Assembly: GCF_900110995.1 (NCBI RefSeq) | Contig: NZ_FOJF01000001.1 | Coordinates: 637,199 to 701,198 of the forward strand | DNA: 64,000 nucleotides | Source of the DNA: Chitinophaga sp. YR573 | GTDB lineage: Bacteria > Bacteroidota > Bacteroidia > Chitinophagales > Chitinophagaceae | Direction of reading: 5' to 3' | In this document: piece by piece, positions 24,189-31,814 of the stretch | Numbering within the stretch: position 1 is the first letter of the stretch | How the letters are laid out: each line of letters starts with the position of its first letter | The notes under the pieces: model-generated | The model's database searches: none | Seen by the model: only the letters and a program-made list of their open reading frames with translations | Told to the model about the DNA's origin: nothing | Program-made: the position numbers and the translations under genes

Positions 24189-24401
24189 ATGGCTCATCAT
24201 GAAACCGTAACATGTCCCCGCTGTAAAACAGCCTTTGAGTGCCGGGTTGGTTCTATACTCCAATGCCAGTGCCAGCAGGTGACATTAACGGAAGATGAGC
24301 GTGCTTTCATCAATGAAACATACAGAGAATGCCTGTGCGCGAACTGTCTCACAATAATGCAAAAAATATACAATAGTCATGGCATACGAAAAACAGATTG
24401 A
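24189..24401 (+). CDS. Cysteine-rich CWC-type zinc-ribbon protein
   Basis: A 70-residue protein with two Cys groups, CPRCKTAFEC...CQCQ (about 9-30) and CLCANC (about 48-53), the pattern of the cysteine-rich CWC family, probably binding zinc. The function of the family is unknown. The 3' end overlaps the thioesterase start by 23 nt in another frame, so the two are co-transcribed. Confidence 0.78.
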   Translation: MAHHETVTCPRCKTAFECRVGSILQCQCQQVTLTEDERAFINETYRECLCANCLTIMQKIYNSHGIRKTD

Positions 24402-24774
24402 AGACTCAGTTACCCGCATCTTTAAAGCAGTATTCCCAAACACAGTAAACCATTATGATACACTATTCGGTGGTACTGCTATGCAACTGATGGACGAAGC
24501 AGCATTTATTACTGCCACACGTTTCAGCCGTATGCGTATGGTCACAGTTTCCAGTGATCGTATAGATTTCAAGAAAGCAATACCGGGTGGTACTATTATT
24601 GAGCTCGTGGGAAAAGTAGTGCATGTAGGAAAAACAAGTCTGAAAGTAGAGGTAGATATTTTTGTGGAACAGATGTACAACACTCATCGGGAAAGAGCCA
24701 TATCAGGCACCTTTACCTTTGTGGCAATTGATGATCAGAAAAGACCTACACAGATCGTATTATTACACGATTAA
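24379..24774 (+). CDS. Hotdog-fold acyl-CoA thioesterase
   Basis: 131 residues, single hotdog domain of the YciA/BACH type, hydrolysing acyl-CoA thioesters in the cytosol. The signature NHYDTLFGGTAMQLMDEAAFITATRFS (given here in its parts NHYDTLFGG and MDEAAFITA) contains the catalytic Asp and helix, followed by VTVSSDRIDFKKAIPGG and VGKTSLKVEVDIFVE. The length is normal. It overlaps the CWC gene and ends at a bidirectional terminator shared with the FKBP gene. Confidence 0.9.
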   Translation: MAYEKQIEDSVTRIFKAVFPNTVNHYDTLFGGTAMQLMDEAAFITATRFSRMRMVTVSSDRIDFKKAIPGGTIIELVGKVVHVGKTSLKVEVDIFVEQMYNTHRERAISGTFTFVAIDDQKRPTQIVLLHD

Positions 24775-24780
24775 AAATAA

Positions 24781-24809
24781 AAAGGTCACGTACTACTACG
24801 TGACCTTTT
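24781..24809. terminator. Bidirectional terminator
   Basis: Stem AAAGGTCACGTA/TACGTGACCTTT with a CTAC loop, flanked by A-runs and T-runs on either side, between the converging thioesterase and FKBP genes. Confidence 0.92.
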
Positions 24810-24830
24810 CTATTGTGTAATGACTTACTT

Positions 24831-25256
24831 CTATTTGATCTCTACCAGTTCGATATCAAACACCAGCGCTTCACCAGCCAGCGGGTGATTAGCATCCAGG
24901 GTAATAAATTCACTGCCGATAGCTGCTACCTTTACAGGGAATACCTGTCCTTCAGGATTGCTCATCTGCAGATCCATACCAACTTCAGGATTCAGTTCAG
25001 CCGGGATGTTATCTTTTGGGAATTCCATGATCAGCTCAGCGTTTTTAGGGCCATATGCGTCATCTACAGGAATTTCGAGGGTTCTCTTATCGCCCACTTT
25101 CATATCGATCACACCATTGTCGAAGCCTTTAATAACCATACCTGCACCTACCTGGAACTCCAGCGGGTCCCTGCCTTCTGAAGAATCAAATGTAGTTCCA
25201 TCGGTCAGGCGGCCATGATAATGTACACGTACCGTATCTCCGTTTTTAACTTGCAT
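24831..25256 (-). CDS. SlyD-like FKBP peptidyl-prolyl isomerase
   Basis: 141 residues, cytosolic. The FKBP core appears as VRVHYHGRLTDGTTFDSSEGRDPLEF (in parts VHYHGRLTDG and FDSS), MVIKGFDNGVIDM and a chaperone insert (about 68-120) of the SlyD kind: LEIPVDDAYGPKNAELI. The C-terminal IDANHPLAGEALVFDIELVEI block closes the FKBP fold. The His/Cys-rich metal-binding tail of E. coli SlyD is missing. It catalyses cis-trans prolyl isomerisation and assists folding. It is monocistronic and convergent with the thioesterase gene. Confidence 0.92.
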   Translation of the reverse strand: MQVKNGDTVRVHYHGRLTDGTTFDSSEGRDPLEFQVGAGMVIKGFDNGVIDMKVGDKRTLEIPVDDAYGPKNAELIMEFPKDNIPAELNPEVGMDLQMSNPEGQVFPVKVAAIGSEFITLDANHPLAGEALVFDIELVEIK

Positions 25257-25386
25257 AATAATAAAGTATTAAGTGTTTACTGGATTAATACCTGCAAGGT
25301 AAGAAAATTTATATACCCACGAACCAGCCTTAGCATTGGTTATAGAGGTCTATTGTCTATGGACTATTTAAAGTAATTTTACGCCC

Positions 25387-26550
25387 ATGTATAAAATCAT
25401 CATTCCGTTATTTATATGGATGGCCTGCAGCTTTGCTGCCAGCAGCCAGGTTATTACCGGAGCCGACAGGACAAATGAATACCTTCCCCTGCTGAAAGGC
25501 AAAAGGGTAGCGTTGCTCGTCAACCAGACTGCGACCATAGGACATACACATCTTGTAGATTCTTTATTAAAACGGGGCATACATATTCAGAAAATATTCA
25601 GTCCGGAACATGGGTTCCGCGGGAAAGCGGATGCCGGAGAGAAAGTAGGTAACAGTAAAGATGCCCGCACCGGCCTTACGATTGTATCCTTATATGGTAA
25701 ACACAGGAAGGCCGATGCAACAGATTTACAGGATGTAGATATCTTAGTGTTTGATATACAGGATGTAGGTACACGTTTCTATACTTATATCTCCTCTTTA
25801 CAGGAATTAATGGAAGCCGCGGCAGAAAATAAAAAACCATTGATTGTACTGGACAGACCCAATCCTAACGGACATTATGTAGATGGGCCTATATTAGATA
25901 CAACGTTCCGCTCTTTTGTAGGTATGCAACCGATTCCTATTGTACATGGTATGACCGTAGGGGAATATGCCTGTATGCTGAACGGGGAAAAAATGCTGAA
26001 GAATGGTGTACACTGCCAGCTGACAGTTATTCATTGCCAGCATTATGATCATCATACTTTCTACCTGCTGCCAATAAGCCCTTCCCCGAATCTGCCCAAT
26101 ATGGCCTCTATTTACCTGTACCCTTCTACCTGCTTATTTGAAGGTACGGCGCTGAGCCTGGGACGTGGAACCGACCTGCCATTCCAGGTATTCGGCTCTC
26201 CCCTGCTGCCAAAAGACCTCTTCTCTTTTACACCTCACAGCACTGAAGGCGCTAAAAACCCTCCCCTGAAGGATACTACCTGTTATGGGTATAATCTTAC
26301 CGGAACACCAGAGCAGGTAAGGGCTGAAATGGATGGACGGGTGCAGTTGAAATGGCTGATACAGGCTTACAAACTATTCCCTGATAAAGAAAAATTCTTC
26401 ATCCCTTATTTTAAGAAACTGGCAGGCAATGCTATTCTGCAGGAACAGATTAAAAAAGGGTTGAGTGAAGAAGAGATTCGTAAAAGCTGGGAACCAGGTC
26501 TGACAAAATTTAAAACTACCAGGAAGAAATATTTATTATATGCAGAATAA
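25387..26550 (+). CDS. DUF1343 exo-beta-N-acetylmuramidase NamZ-like
   Basis: 387 residues with a signal peptide (MYKIIIPLFIWMACSFAASSQ). DUF1343 proteins include NamZ, an exo-beta-N-acetylmuramidase that releases MurNAc from peptidoglycan fragments. The family blocks are present: GKRVALLVNQTATIG, IFSPEHGFRGKADAGEKV, the VFDIQDVGTRFYTYI stretch, IVLDRPNP, HGMTVGEYA and the FEGTALSLGRGTDLPFQ region. It overlaps fmt by 11 nt. The likely role is cell-wall turnover or scavenging in the periplasm. Confidence 0.9.
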   Translation: MYKIIIPLFIWMACSFAASSQVITGADRTNEYLPLLKGKRVALLVNQTATIGHTHLVDSLLKRGIHIQKIFSPEHGFRGKADAGEKVGNSKDARTGLTIVSLYGKHRKADATDLQDVDILVFDIQDVGTRFYTYISSLQELMEAAAENKKPLIVLDRPNPNGHYVDGPILDTTFRSFVGMQPIPIVHGMTVGEYACMLNGEKMLKNGVHCQLTVIHCQHYDHHTFYLLPISPSPNLPNMASIYLYPSTCLFEGTALSLGRGTDLPFQVFGSPLLPKDLFSFTPHSTEGAKNPPLKDTTCYGYNLTGTPEQVRAEMDGRVQLKWLIQAYKLFPDKEKFFIPYFKKLAGNAILQEQIKKGLSEEEIRKSWEPGLTKFKTTRKKYLLYAE

Positions 26551-27472
26551 CACCAGGATCATCTTTATGGGTACACCGGACTTCGCAGTGGCTTCACTGG
26601 ATATACTGGTACAGAACGGATATAACGTAGTAGCAGTAATTACGGCTCCTGATAAACCTGCCGGACGTGGATTACAATTACATGAAAGCGCAGTGAAACA
26701 ATATGCTGTCTCCAAAAATATTAAAGTATTACAACCGGAGAAGCTCAAGAACCCTGCCTTCCTGGAAGAACTGAAGGCATTACAGGCCGATTTACAGGTA
26801 GTGGTGGCCTTCCGTATGTTACCGGAGCTGGTATGGGATATGCCTCCTCTGGGCACCATCAACGTACATGCTTCTCTCCTGCCCAACTATCGTGGGGCTG
26901 CACCTATTAACTGGGCGATTATCAACGGAGAAAAAGAATCAGGTGTTACGACGTTTAAATTGCAGCATGAGATTGATACCGGTGACGTGTTATTCAGTCA
27001 GGCAGTGCAGATAAGAGATGATGAAACTGCCGGGGAATTGCATGATGAACTGATGCAGACAGGTGCGCAGTTGTTGCTGAAAACAGTACAGGCAATTGTT
27101 TCCGGAGATGTACATGAAAAACCTCAGGCACAGATGGATGCTGCCGATGTTAAACATGCGCCTAAGATTTTTAAAGAGAATTGCCAGATCAACTGGACCT
27201 TACCCGTTGATCAGGTTTATAATTTAGTAAGAGGATTAAGTCCTTATCCTACGGCCTGGTCTACGTTACAGGGTAAAGGCATTAAAATATTTAAGGCTGA
27301 GAAAGAACATGTTACGCCTAAAGTGGCTCCGGGGGAGTTTGTAACGGATAATAAAACGTATCTGAAAATTGCTGCTGCAGATGGTTATCTTTCCTTGTTG
27401 GAGATACAGTTAGAAGGGAAAAAGAAGATGGAAATAGAGGCTTTTTTAAGAGGATACAGAGTTACAAACTAA
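26540..27472 (+). CDS. fmt: Methionyl-tRNA formyltransferase
   Basis: Formylates the initiator Met-tRNA using 10-formyl-THF. 310 residues, complete. IIFMGTPDFAVASLD opens the Rossmann domain; the catalytic Asn/His/Asp are visible in INVHASLLPNYRGAAP and IDTGDVL. The C-terminal OB-like tRNA-binding domain (about 205-310) contains LVRGLSPYPTAW. It overlaps the NamZ-like gene by 11 nt, so the two are probably co-transcribed, although the functions are unrelated. It is convergent with the LysM gene across repeat copy b. Confidence 0.96.
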   Translation: MQNNTRIIFMGTPDFAVASLDILVQNGYNVVAVITAPDKPAGRGLQLHESAVKQYAVSKNIKVLQPEKLKNPAFLEELKALQADLQVVVAFRMLPELVWDMPPLGTINVHASLLPNYRGAAPINWAIINGEKESGVTTFKLQHEIDTGDVLFSQAVQIRDDETAGELHDELMQTGAQLLLKTVQAIVSGDVHEKPQAQMDAADVKHAPKIFKENCQINWTLPVDQVYNLVRGLSPYPTAWSTLQGKGIKIFKAEKEHVTPKVAPGEFVTDNKTYLKIAAADGYLSLLEIQLEGKKKMEIEAFLRGYRVTN

Positions 27473-27473
27473 G

Positions 27474-27543
27474 TTTTAGTGATGGTGCAATGCACCATCA
27501 CTAAAAATATGAAGGGGTTTTGCAGGGCTTCGCCCTGCACCCC
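27474..27543. repeat. Two-hairpin intergenic repeat, copy b (probable terminator)
   Basis: The first hairpin is the near-perfect palindrome TTTTAGTGATGGTGCA / TGCACCATCACTAAAA (27474-27506). The second has stem GCAGGGC/GCCCTGC with a TTC loop, extended by GGGG/CCCC (27514-27543). Its 3' arm, TTCGCCCTGCACCC, recurs exactly at 43870-43883. It lies between converging fmt and the LysM gene and may terminate both. Confidence 0.75.
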
Positions 27544-27549
27544 AATAAT

Positions 27550-28548
27550 TTAATTTTCGTAGTTCAGCTCTACATAGAACTTGGCATCACTTGTACCTAA
27601 TGCTTCCAGCGCAGAATCACTCAGCTTAATGATCAACCCGGCATTCTGTTTGATCTGCGGAATAGATTCCAGCACCTTTGCATAAATGTATTTACCGTTC
27701 AGCGGATTCGTTACTTTGATGATAGTTCCTCTCTGGGCAGTATTATGCAGCGCATAATATTTACCCGCACCGGCATTACTCTTAAACCATCCACCAGGAC
27801 CTTTCTCTGTAGTTACCTTACCATTGCTGGTCTGCTGAGCGTATATCTGCTCGAAAGAACCCGTAGCAGGCGCAGTTTTCACAGGCTCCGGCGCAGGTGT
27901 TGTTGCAGGAGGTGTAGCTACCGGTGTATCAGGTTTGGTAGTAACCGGTTCCGGCCTGGTAGGCTCTGGTTTAGTAACAACCGGTTCTGGTTTAGCAGGA
28001 ACTGGTTCCGGTTTGGTAGCAGGCGGTGTACTTACCGGCGCTGTTGTCACTGGCGCAGAAGGCGTTGCTGCCGGAGCAGAAGGAGCTGGGATACCACCAC
28101 CACTCTTCAGAAATCCAATAATTACATAACTGTCTTTCTTCAGGCCGTCTCCGGTCAGATTATTCCAGTGACGGATATTATCCAGCGGAACTTTATTATG
28201 ATTCAGGCTTAAGCGATACAACGTTTCCTTCTCTTCCACCTTATGATAAACAGGCGTATTCCCTGTTACCGCATCTGCTTTCTGTGAGAAATTATTGTTA
28301 TTCAAAGGAATTTTCACTGTTTGCCCCAGTTGTAACCCCTTATCAAATGAGATATTGTTTTCTGTGGCTATATCTTTAGGAGATATACTATATGACCTTC
28401 CCAGGCTGTAAAATGTTTCTCCTTTTTTTACCGTGTGCGTTAAATAGAGGTCGGGAGTAGTACCCTCAACCTGCAACATATCCTGTGCATTTGCTCCTGC
28501 CACACATAATACGAGTCCTACTACAATTGTCATGAACGTTTTTACCAT
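27550..28548 (-). CDS. Secreted double-LysM protein with RlpA-like C-terminal domain
   Basis: 332 residues. A signal peptide (about 1-21) precedes two LysM peptidoglycan-binding domains (about 30-80, HTVKKGETFYSLGRSYSISP; about 97-150, YHKVEEKETLYRLSLNHNKVP). A long Pro/Thr/Lys/Glu-rich linker follows (about 155-228), with KPEP/TKPE repeats that also form an imperfect tandem repeat in the DNA. The C-terminal 105 residues (GPGGWFKSNAGAGKYYALHN, GTIIKVTNPLNGKYIYAKV) match a double-psi beta-barrel of RlpA type. It probably sits in the cell wall. Confidence 0.85.
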   Translation of the reverse strand: MVKTFMTIVVGLVLCVAGANAQDMLQVEGTTPDLYLTHTVKKGETFYSLGRSYSISPKDIATENNISFDKGLQLGQTVKIPLNNNNFSQKADAVTGNTPVYHKVEEKETLYRLSLNHNKVPLDNIRHWNNLTGDGLKKDSYVIIGFLKSGGGIPAPSAPAATPSAPVTTAPVSTPPATKPEPVPAKPEPVVTKPEPTRPEPVTTKPDTPVATPPATTPAPEPVKTAPATGSFEQIYAQQTSNGKVTTEKGPGGWFKSNAGAGKYYALHNTAQRGTIIKVTNPLNGKYIYAKVLESIPQIKQNAGLIIKLSDSALEALGTSDAKFYVELNYEN

Positions 28549-28599
28549 ACTACGCTGTTTGTACCTTTCGGGTAACGAAATTATAAAATTATTTAGGTT

Positions 28600-28775
28600 T
28601 TGAGGTTTATGTACTTCAAACTTCCTCGTATACGGAGTTCTTTAGGATAGTAATTATTAATGCGGTTGGATAAGACCCTGTCACTGCCAGAGTATATATC
28701 CTTATAACGCATTAGTGTCCAACCCTGGTATTGACTGCTACCTGCGGGTCTTCTTTTCTCAGGTAACGGTTTCCG
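28600..28775 (-). ncRNA. Candidate structured leader or small RNA
   Basis: On the - strand a transcript from the -7 box at 28776 would start near 28770. It would contain GGTTGG (28719-28724 region), TAATGC (28709-28714), CCAACC (28664-28669) and GCATTA (28658-28663) in the order A-B-A'-B', which can form a pseudoknot or two exclusive stems. An upstream hairpin TACCTG/CAGGTA and a hairpin around CGTATACG near 28627 flank it. It may be an independent RNA or the 5' leader of the LysM gene. No known family was recognised. Confidence 0.3.
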
Positions 28776-28783
28776 CAAATATA
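28776..28783 (-). promoter_or_regulatory. -7 box upstream of the LysM gene / candidate RNA
   Basis: CAAATATA on the + strand reads TATATTTG on the - strand, an exact TAnnTTTG match 228 bp ahead of the LysM ATG. Confidence 0.45.
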
Positions 28784-28973
28784 AGGGCTGTTGCAATACC
28801 ATTACATCAAACGTAAAAAAAGGACACGTAGCAACTGTTTACTTGTTGGCGACTACTGCATGTACACGCAAAAAAGCTGCCAAATCCGTCCCTGGCAAAG
28901 CTGCTGAAGTGTTTGTAAATGTTTCTGGTAAAAAATCCACCCCACTATTTTACGGGAAAATAACAAAATTAGT

Positions 28974-28994
28974 CGGGAATCATCGTCCTTCCCG
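28974..28994 (-). terminator. Possible terminator for hemH-hemG
   Basis: Stem CGGGAA/TTCCCG with a 9-nt loop. On the - strand it is followed by ACTAATTTTG. It lies 220 bp beyond the hemG stop, so the assignment is weak. Confidence 0.35.
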
Positions 28995-29212
28995 GGGTTG
29001 AACATATCGGTATAAAAGGCTTACTGCTGGCTGTATCTGTGGGGATAACAGGTGTGTGCTCAGATCATCACAGCCCTGCTGTATATTACCGGTTCCATTA
29101 TCGCAGGTGCTCTGATAATCGGCCTTTTACATGAGCCAGTTATTTTTCCACAGTGGAAAACATTTATCTGCCGGGAATACCCTTTGTATAAAAGATCTGA
29201 TTTTCAGATTAA

Positions 29213-30541
29213 CTATGCAATCCCTTTTGCAGCCTGTATAATAGCGGGAACAGCAACGCCTGTCACATAATTACCCACCAGCTGTATACCAGGATACTGC
29301 TGTTCAAAGGCTTTTATATGCTGACGAATTTGCGCATGTCCTACATTCAGTTGCGGAATGGCCTTCGGCCATTCACTAAAATGTTGTAATTCCGGGGGTG
29401 TTTGCAAACCCAGTAATGACATGAATTCAGTGATCACTGTCTGTTGCAGTTTCTCCCTGCCTGGGTCAGTAAATAATTTTTCCAGCCTTGCCCCACCAGT
29501 GAAAATAGTGAACAACGCTTTCCCTTCAGGAGTCCGGGAAGGGAAAATAGCAGAGTTGCAGATAGCTCCCAGGAAGTGTTTACCGGCTGCATGAGGCACC
29601 AGGAAACCAAATCCTGCGGGTACTTTGTCCAGCGCTTCTGCACCAAAACCCAGGTGCAGTACACCCATACGCGGATAGTGAATGTTATTGAGTGCTGTTG
29701 ATAAGGAAATATCTAAAGAAGCAATGGCCACTCCGGTATTATAGGCAGGAGTCGTAAAGATCACCCTGTCTGCATTTAGCATGGCCGTATGGCCATTTTC
29801 ATTGTATTGTACGATGTAATCCGTAGCGCCCTTCGTAATGCCTGTAACCGCACAATTAAAACGCACGGGACCAGTTAACAGTGAAAGCAGGCGTTCTGTC
29901 AATACCGCATTACCGCCTTTGAAAGCAACAATCTTCCTGCCGCCCATTGCTTTCATGTTCTTCATCAATCCGGCGGTTACGCTGCCATATTCCTGTTCCC
30001 AGCGGGGCAGCATAGGCAATGTTTCCTTTATAGAAAGGTTATCCGGGTTACCGGCATAAATACCGGATAATATAGGTTCAAATAAATACTCGTTTATTTC
30101 ATTGCCGAAGCGGCGGTTCACAAAAGAAGACACAGACTCTTCATCATCTGTTTTGCGGGCTTTCCTGAACCTTTCAGTAAACAGGCGGAATTTAGCGCCC
30201 CCGCTGATATATGCAGAACGCAGTATTTTAAGGGGATGAGGAGATACTGCATGCAGTTGCCCGTCCCTCACCAGGAAACGGTTTTTGCTGGCAGCTGAAG
30301 CTTCCATCAATACATCCTTTAATCCCAGTTCTTCTATGAAGGCAATTGTTTCCGGTGTGGCACCTATGGAATTAGGGCCTGCGTCCAGCTCATAACCGTC
30401 TATATGCAGCGATTTAACGACTCCTCCGGCCTGTGGAGCAGACTCCATCAACTCGTAGGGAATCCCCTTTTTTTGCAGCTCATATGCGATCGTAAGCCCG
30501 GATAATCCGGCGCCGGCAATAATAACTGGTTGTGTCTTCAC
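29213..30541 (-). CDS. hemG: Protoporphyrinogen oxidase (oxygen-dependent, HemY type)
   Basis: An FAD enzyme that oxidises protoporphyrinogen IX (or coproporphyrinogen III in some relatives) with oxygen. 442 residues. The dinucleotide-binding motif IIAGAGLSGLTIAYELQKKG is at about 7-26, followed by ESAPQAGGVV and LDAGPNSIGATPETIAF. The C-terminal FAD block LVGNYVTGVAVPAIIQAAKG is intact. It lies 10 nt behind hemH. Because the pathway here has hemE, hemF and a classical hemH, the protoporphyrin route is the natural reading. Annotators name this family hemG or hemY; it is not the FMN-type HemG of E. coli. Confidence 0.93.
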   Translation of the reverse strand: MKTQPVIIAGAGLSGLTIAYELQKKGIPYELMESAPQAGGVVKSLHIDGYELDAGPNSIGATPETIAFIEELGLKDVLMEASAASKNRFLVRDGQLHAVSPHPLKILRSAYISGGAKFRLFTERFRKARKTDDEESVSSFVNRRFGNEINEYLFEPILSGIYAGNPDNLSIKETLPMLPRWEQEYGSVTAGLMKNMKAMGGRKIVAFKGGNAVLTERLLSLLTGPVRFNCAVTGITKGATDYIVQYNENGHTAMLNADRVIFTTPAYNTGVAIASLDISLSTALNNIHYPRMGVLHLGFGAEALDKVPAGFGFLVPHAAGKHFLGAICNSAIFPSRTPEGKALFTIFTGGARLEKLFTDPGREKLQQTVITEFMSLLGLQTPPELQHFSEWPKAIPQLNVGHAQIRQHIKAFEQQYPGIQLVGNYVTGVAVPAIIQAAKGIA

Positions 30542-30551
30542 TGGTGGTAAT

Positions 30552-31583
30552 TTATTTCTGTAATGCAGAAAGCCATTTCACTACTGCCTGCACCCACAAA
30601 GGATGTATATTCATACAGGGGATCATCGTAAAACTATCCCCACCACTTTCCAGGAAACTCTTCTTCCCTTCCATCGCAATCTCTTCCAGTGTTTCCAGAC
30701 AATCAGCCACAAATGCAGGACATACGATCAGCAACTTCTTCACCCCTTCTTTAGGCAACTCTTCCAAACGTAATGCTGTATATGGTTTCAGCCATTCTTC
30801 ACGTCCCAGACGCGACTGAAAAGACAACGCCCATTTCTCACGTGGTATACTCAGTTTCTCTGCTACCAGCTCTGATGTTTTGAACACCTGATGGCGATAA
30901 CAGGTAGCATGTGCCGGAGAATCCACATGACAACAGTCATTCACCTGTAAACAATGTTTATGTGTAGGATCGGCCTTCTTCATATGCCTTTCAGGCAATC
31001 CATGATAACTGAACAGTAACTGATCATAATCCTGCTGCAGATAAGGACGCATGCTCTCTGCCATAGCATTGATGTAATCCGGTTCACTATAGAACGGCGG
31101 TACCATGGTAAGTTTAAACGTATATCCTTTCTTTTGATGAACAGTTTTCGCATGCTCTACCGCTGTCTCATAAGAAGACATCGCATAATGCGGATATAAT
31201 GGCAACAGGATCACTTCCTTCAGTGCAGGATTATGCTTTAACAGATTTTCATAGGCAGACTCCTGAGAAGGATTCCCATATCGCATGGCTATTTCCACCG
31301 GCATAGATAAATCATTCTGCACAGCGTTCTGTAATTGTTTTGTCAGCACAACTAATGGAGAACCTTCTTTCCACCATATCTTTTTATAGGCTTCTGCAGA
31401 ATTAGGCGCACGCTTGGGAACTATGATTCCCTTTATCAGTAATAAACGGAACAGATACGGATAATCAATCACCCGCTCATCCATTAAAAACTCGTTGAGA
31501 TAACGTTTAACATCAGGTACAGCCGTAGAATCCGGCGAACCCAGGTTCATCAAAATGATTCCTATATCAGATTTAGCTTCCAT
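30552..31583 (-). CDS. hemH: Ferrochelatase
   Basis: Inserts Fe2+ into protoporphyrin IX, the last step to protohaem. 343 residues, full length. It starts IGIILMNLGSPDS. The active-site motifs are visible: SYHGLPERHMKKADPTH with the metal-binding His (about 193-209), SFQSRLGREEWLKPYT (about 269-284), and CPAFVADCLETLEEIA with the conserved Glu pair (about 301-316). It is the first gene of the hemH-hemG operon, divergent from hemA-C-D-E-F-B-L, with its own -7 box at 31603. Confidence 0.96.
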   Translation of the reverse strand: MEAKSDIGIILMNLGSPDSTAVPDVKRYLNEFLMDERVIDYPYLFRLLLIKGIIVPKRAPNSAEAYKKIWWKEGSPLVVLTKQLQNAVQNDLSMPVEIAMRYGNPSQESAYENLLKHNPALKEVILLPLYPHYAMSSYETAVEHAKTVHQKKGYTFKLTMVPPFYSEPDYINAMAESMRPYLQQDYDQLLFSYHGLPERHMKKADPTHKHCLQVNDCCHVDSPAHATCYRHQVFKTSELVAEKLSIPREKWALSFQSRLGREEWLKPYTALRLEELPKEGVKKLLIVCPAFVADCLETLEEIAMEGKKSFLESGGDSFTMIPCMNIHPLWVQAVVKWLSALQK

Positions 31584-31602
31584 TCCTTACTTTAAATTGC
31601 TG

Positions 31603-31610
31603 CAAATGTA
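31603..31610 (-). promoter_or_regulatory. -7 box for hemH-hemG
   Basis: CAAATGTA on the + strand reads TACATTTG on the - strand, an exact TAnnTTTG match 20 bp ahead of the ATG. Confidence 0.6.
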
Positions 31611-31783
31611 ACCAGTAAATTACGCTCCAAATGTCATACAATTGTTGAATTAAAGAATGTTGTTGTTTATAACCACTATCATTTCATTAACTGATAAAAG
31701 TCATTTTTCAGTAGTATCTGATACCAGCGGTAGAAATGACACACTAATGACCAGCTCTATGACATTCTTCACTTGTATGCAAG

Positions 31784-31791
31784 TACTTTTG
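31784..31791 (+). promoter_or_regulatory. -7 box for the hemA operon
   Basis: TACTTTTG is an exact TAnnTTTG match 23 bp ahead of hemA. The two haem operons diverge from this 231-bp region. Confidence 0.6.
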
Positions 31792-31814
31792 CAAACGGAA
31801 GCTTATAAAATAAA

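Larger units (their letters stand above)
28549..29212. other. 664-bp intergenic region, possible structured RNA
   Basis: No convincing gene. It holds an exact -7 box on the - strand (28776-28783), a segment with crossing complementary blocks downstream of that box (28658-28724), a TACCTG/CAGGTA pair (in 28739-28765), and a CGGGAA/TTCCCG hairpin (28974-28994) that could end the hemG transcript. Short frames at 28593-28802 (-) and 29052-29270 (+) have no family look. Confidence 0.5.

Noticed and set aside
27745-28212. Arg/Ser-rich frames opposite the LysM protein linker
   Set aside because: They arise from the Pro/Thr/Lys tandem repeat of the real gene on the - strand.
28593-28802. 69-codon frame on the - strand in the 28.5-29.2 kb gap
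   Set aside because: It overlaps the candidate structured RNA, has no family resemblance, and its start is upstream of the likely transcript start.
29052-29270. 72-codon GTG-started frame on the + strand with a hydrophobic start
   Set aside because: Its end runs into the hemG coding region on the other strand and no homologue is apparent; a chance frame is more likely, although the hydrophobic N-terminus is suggestive.
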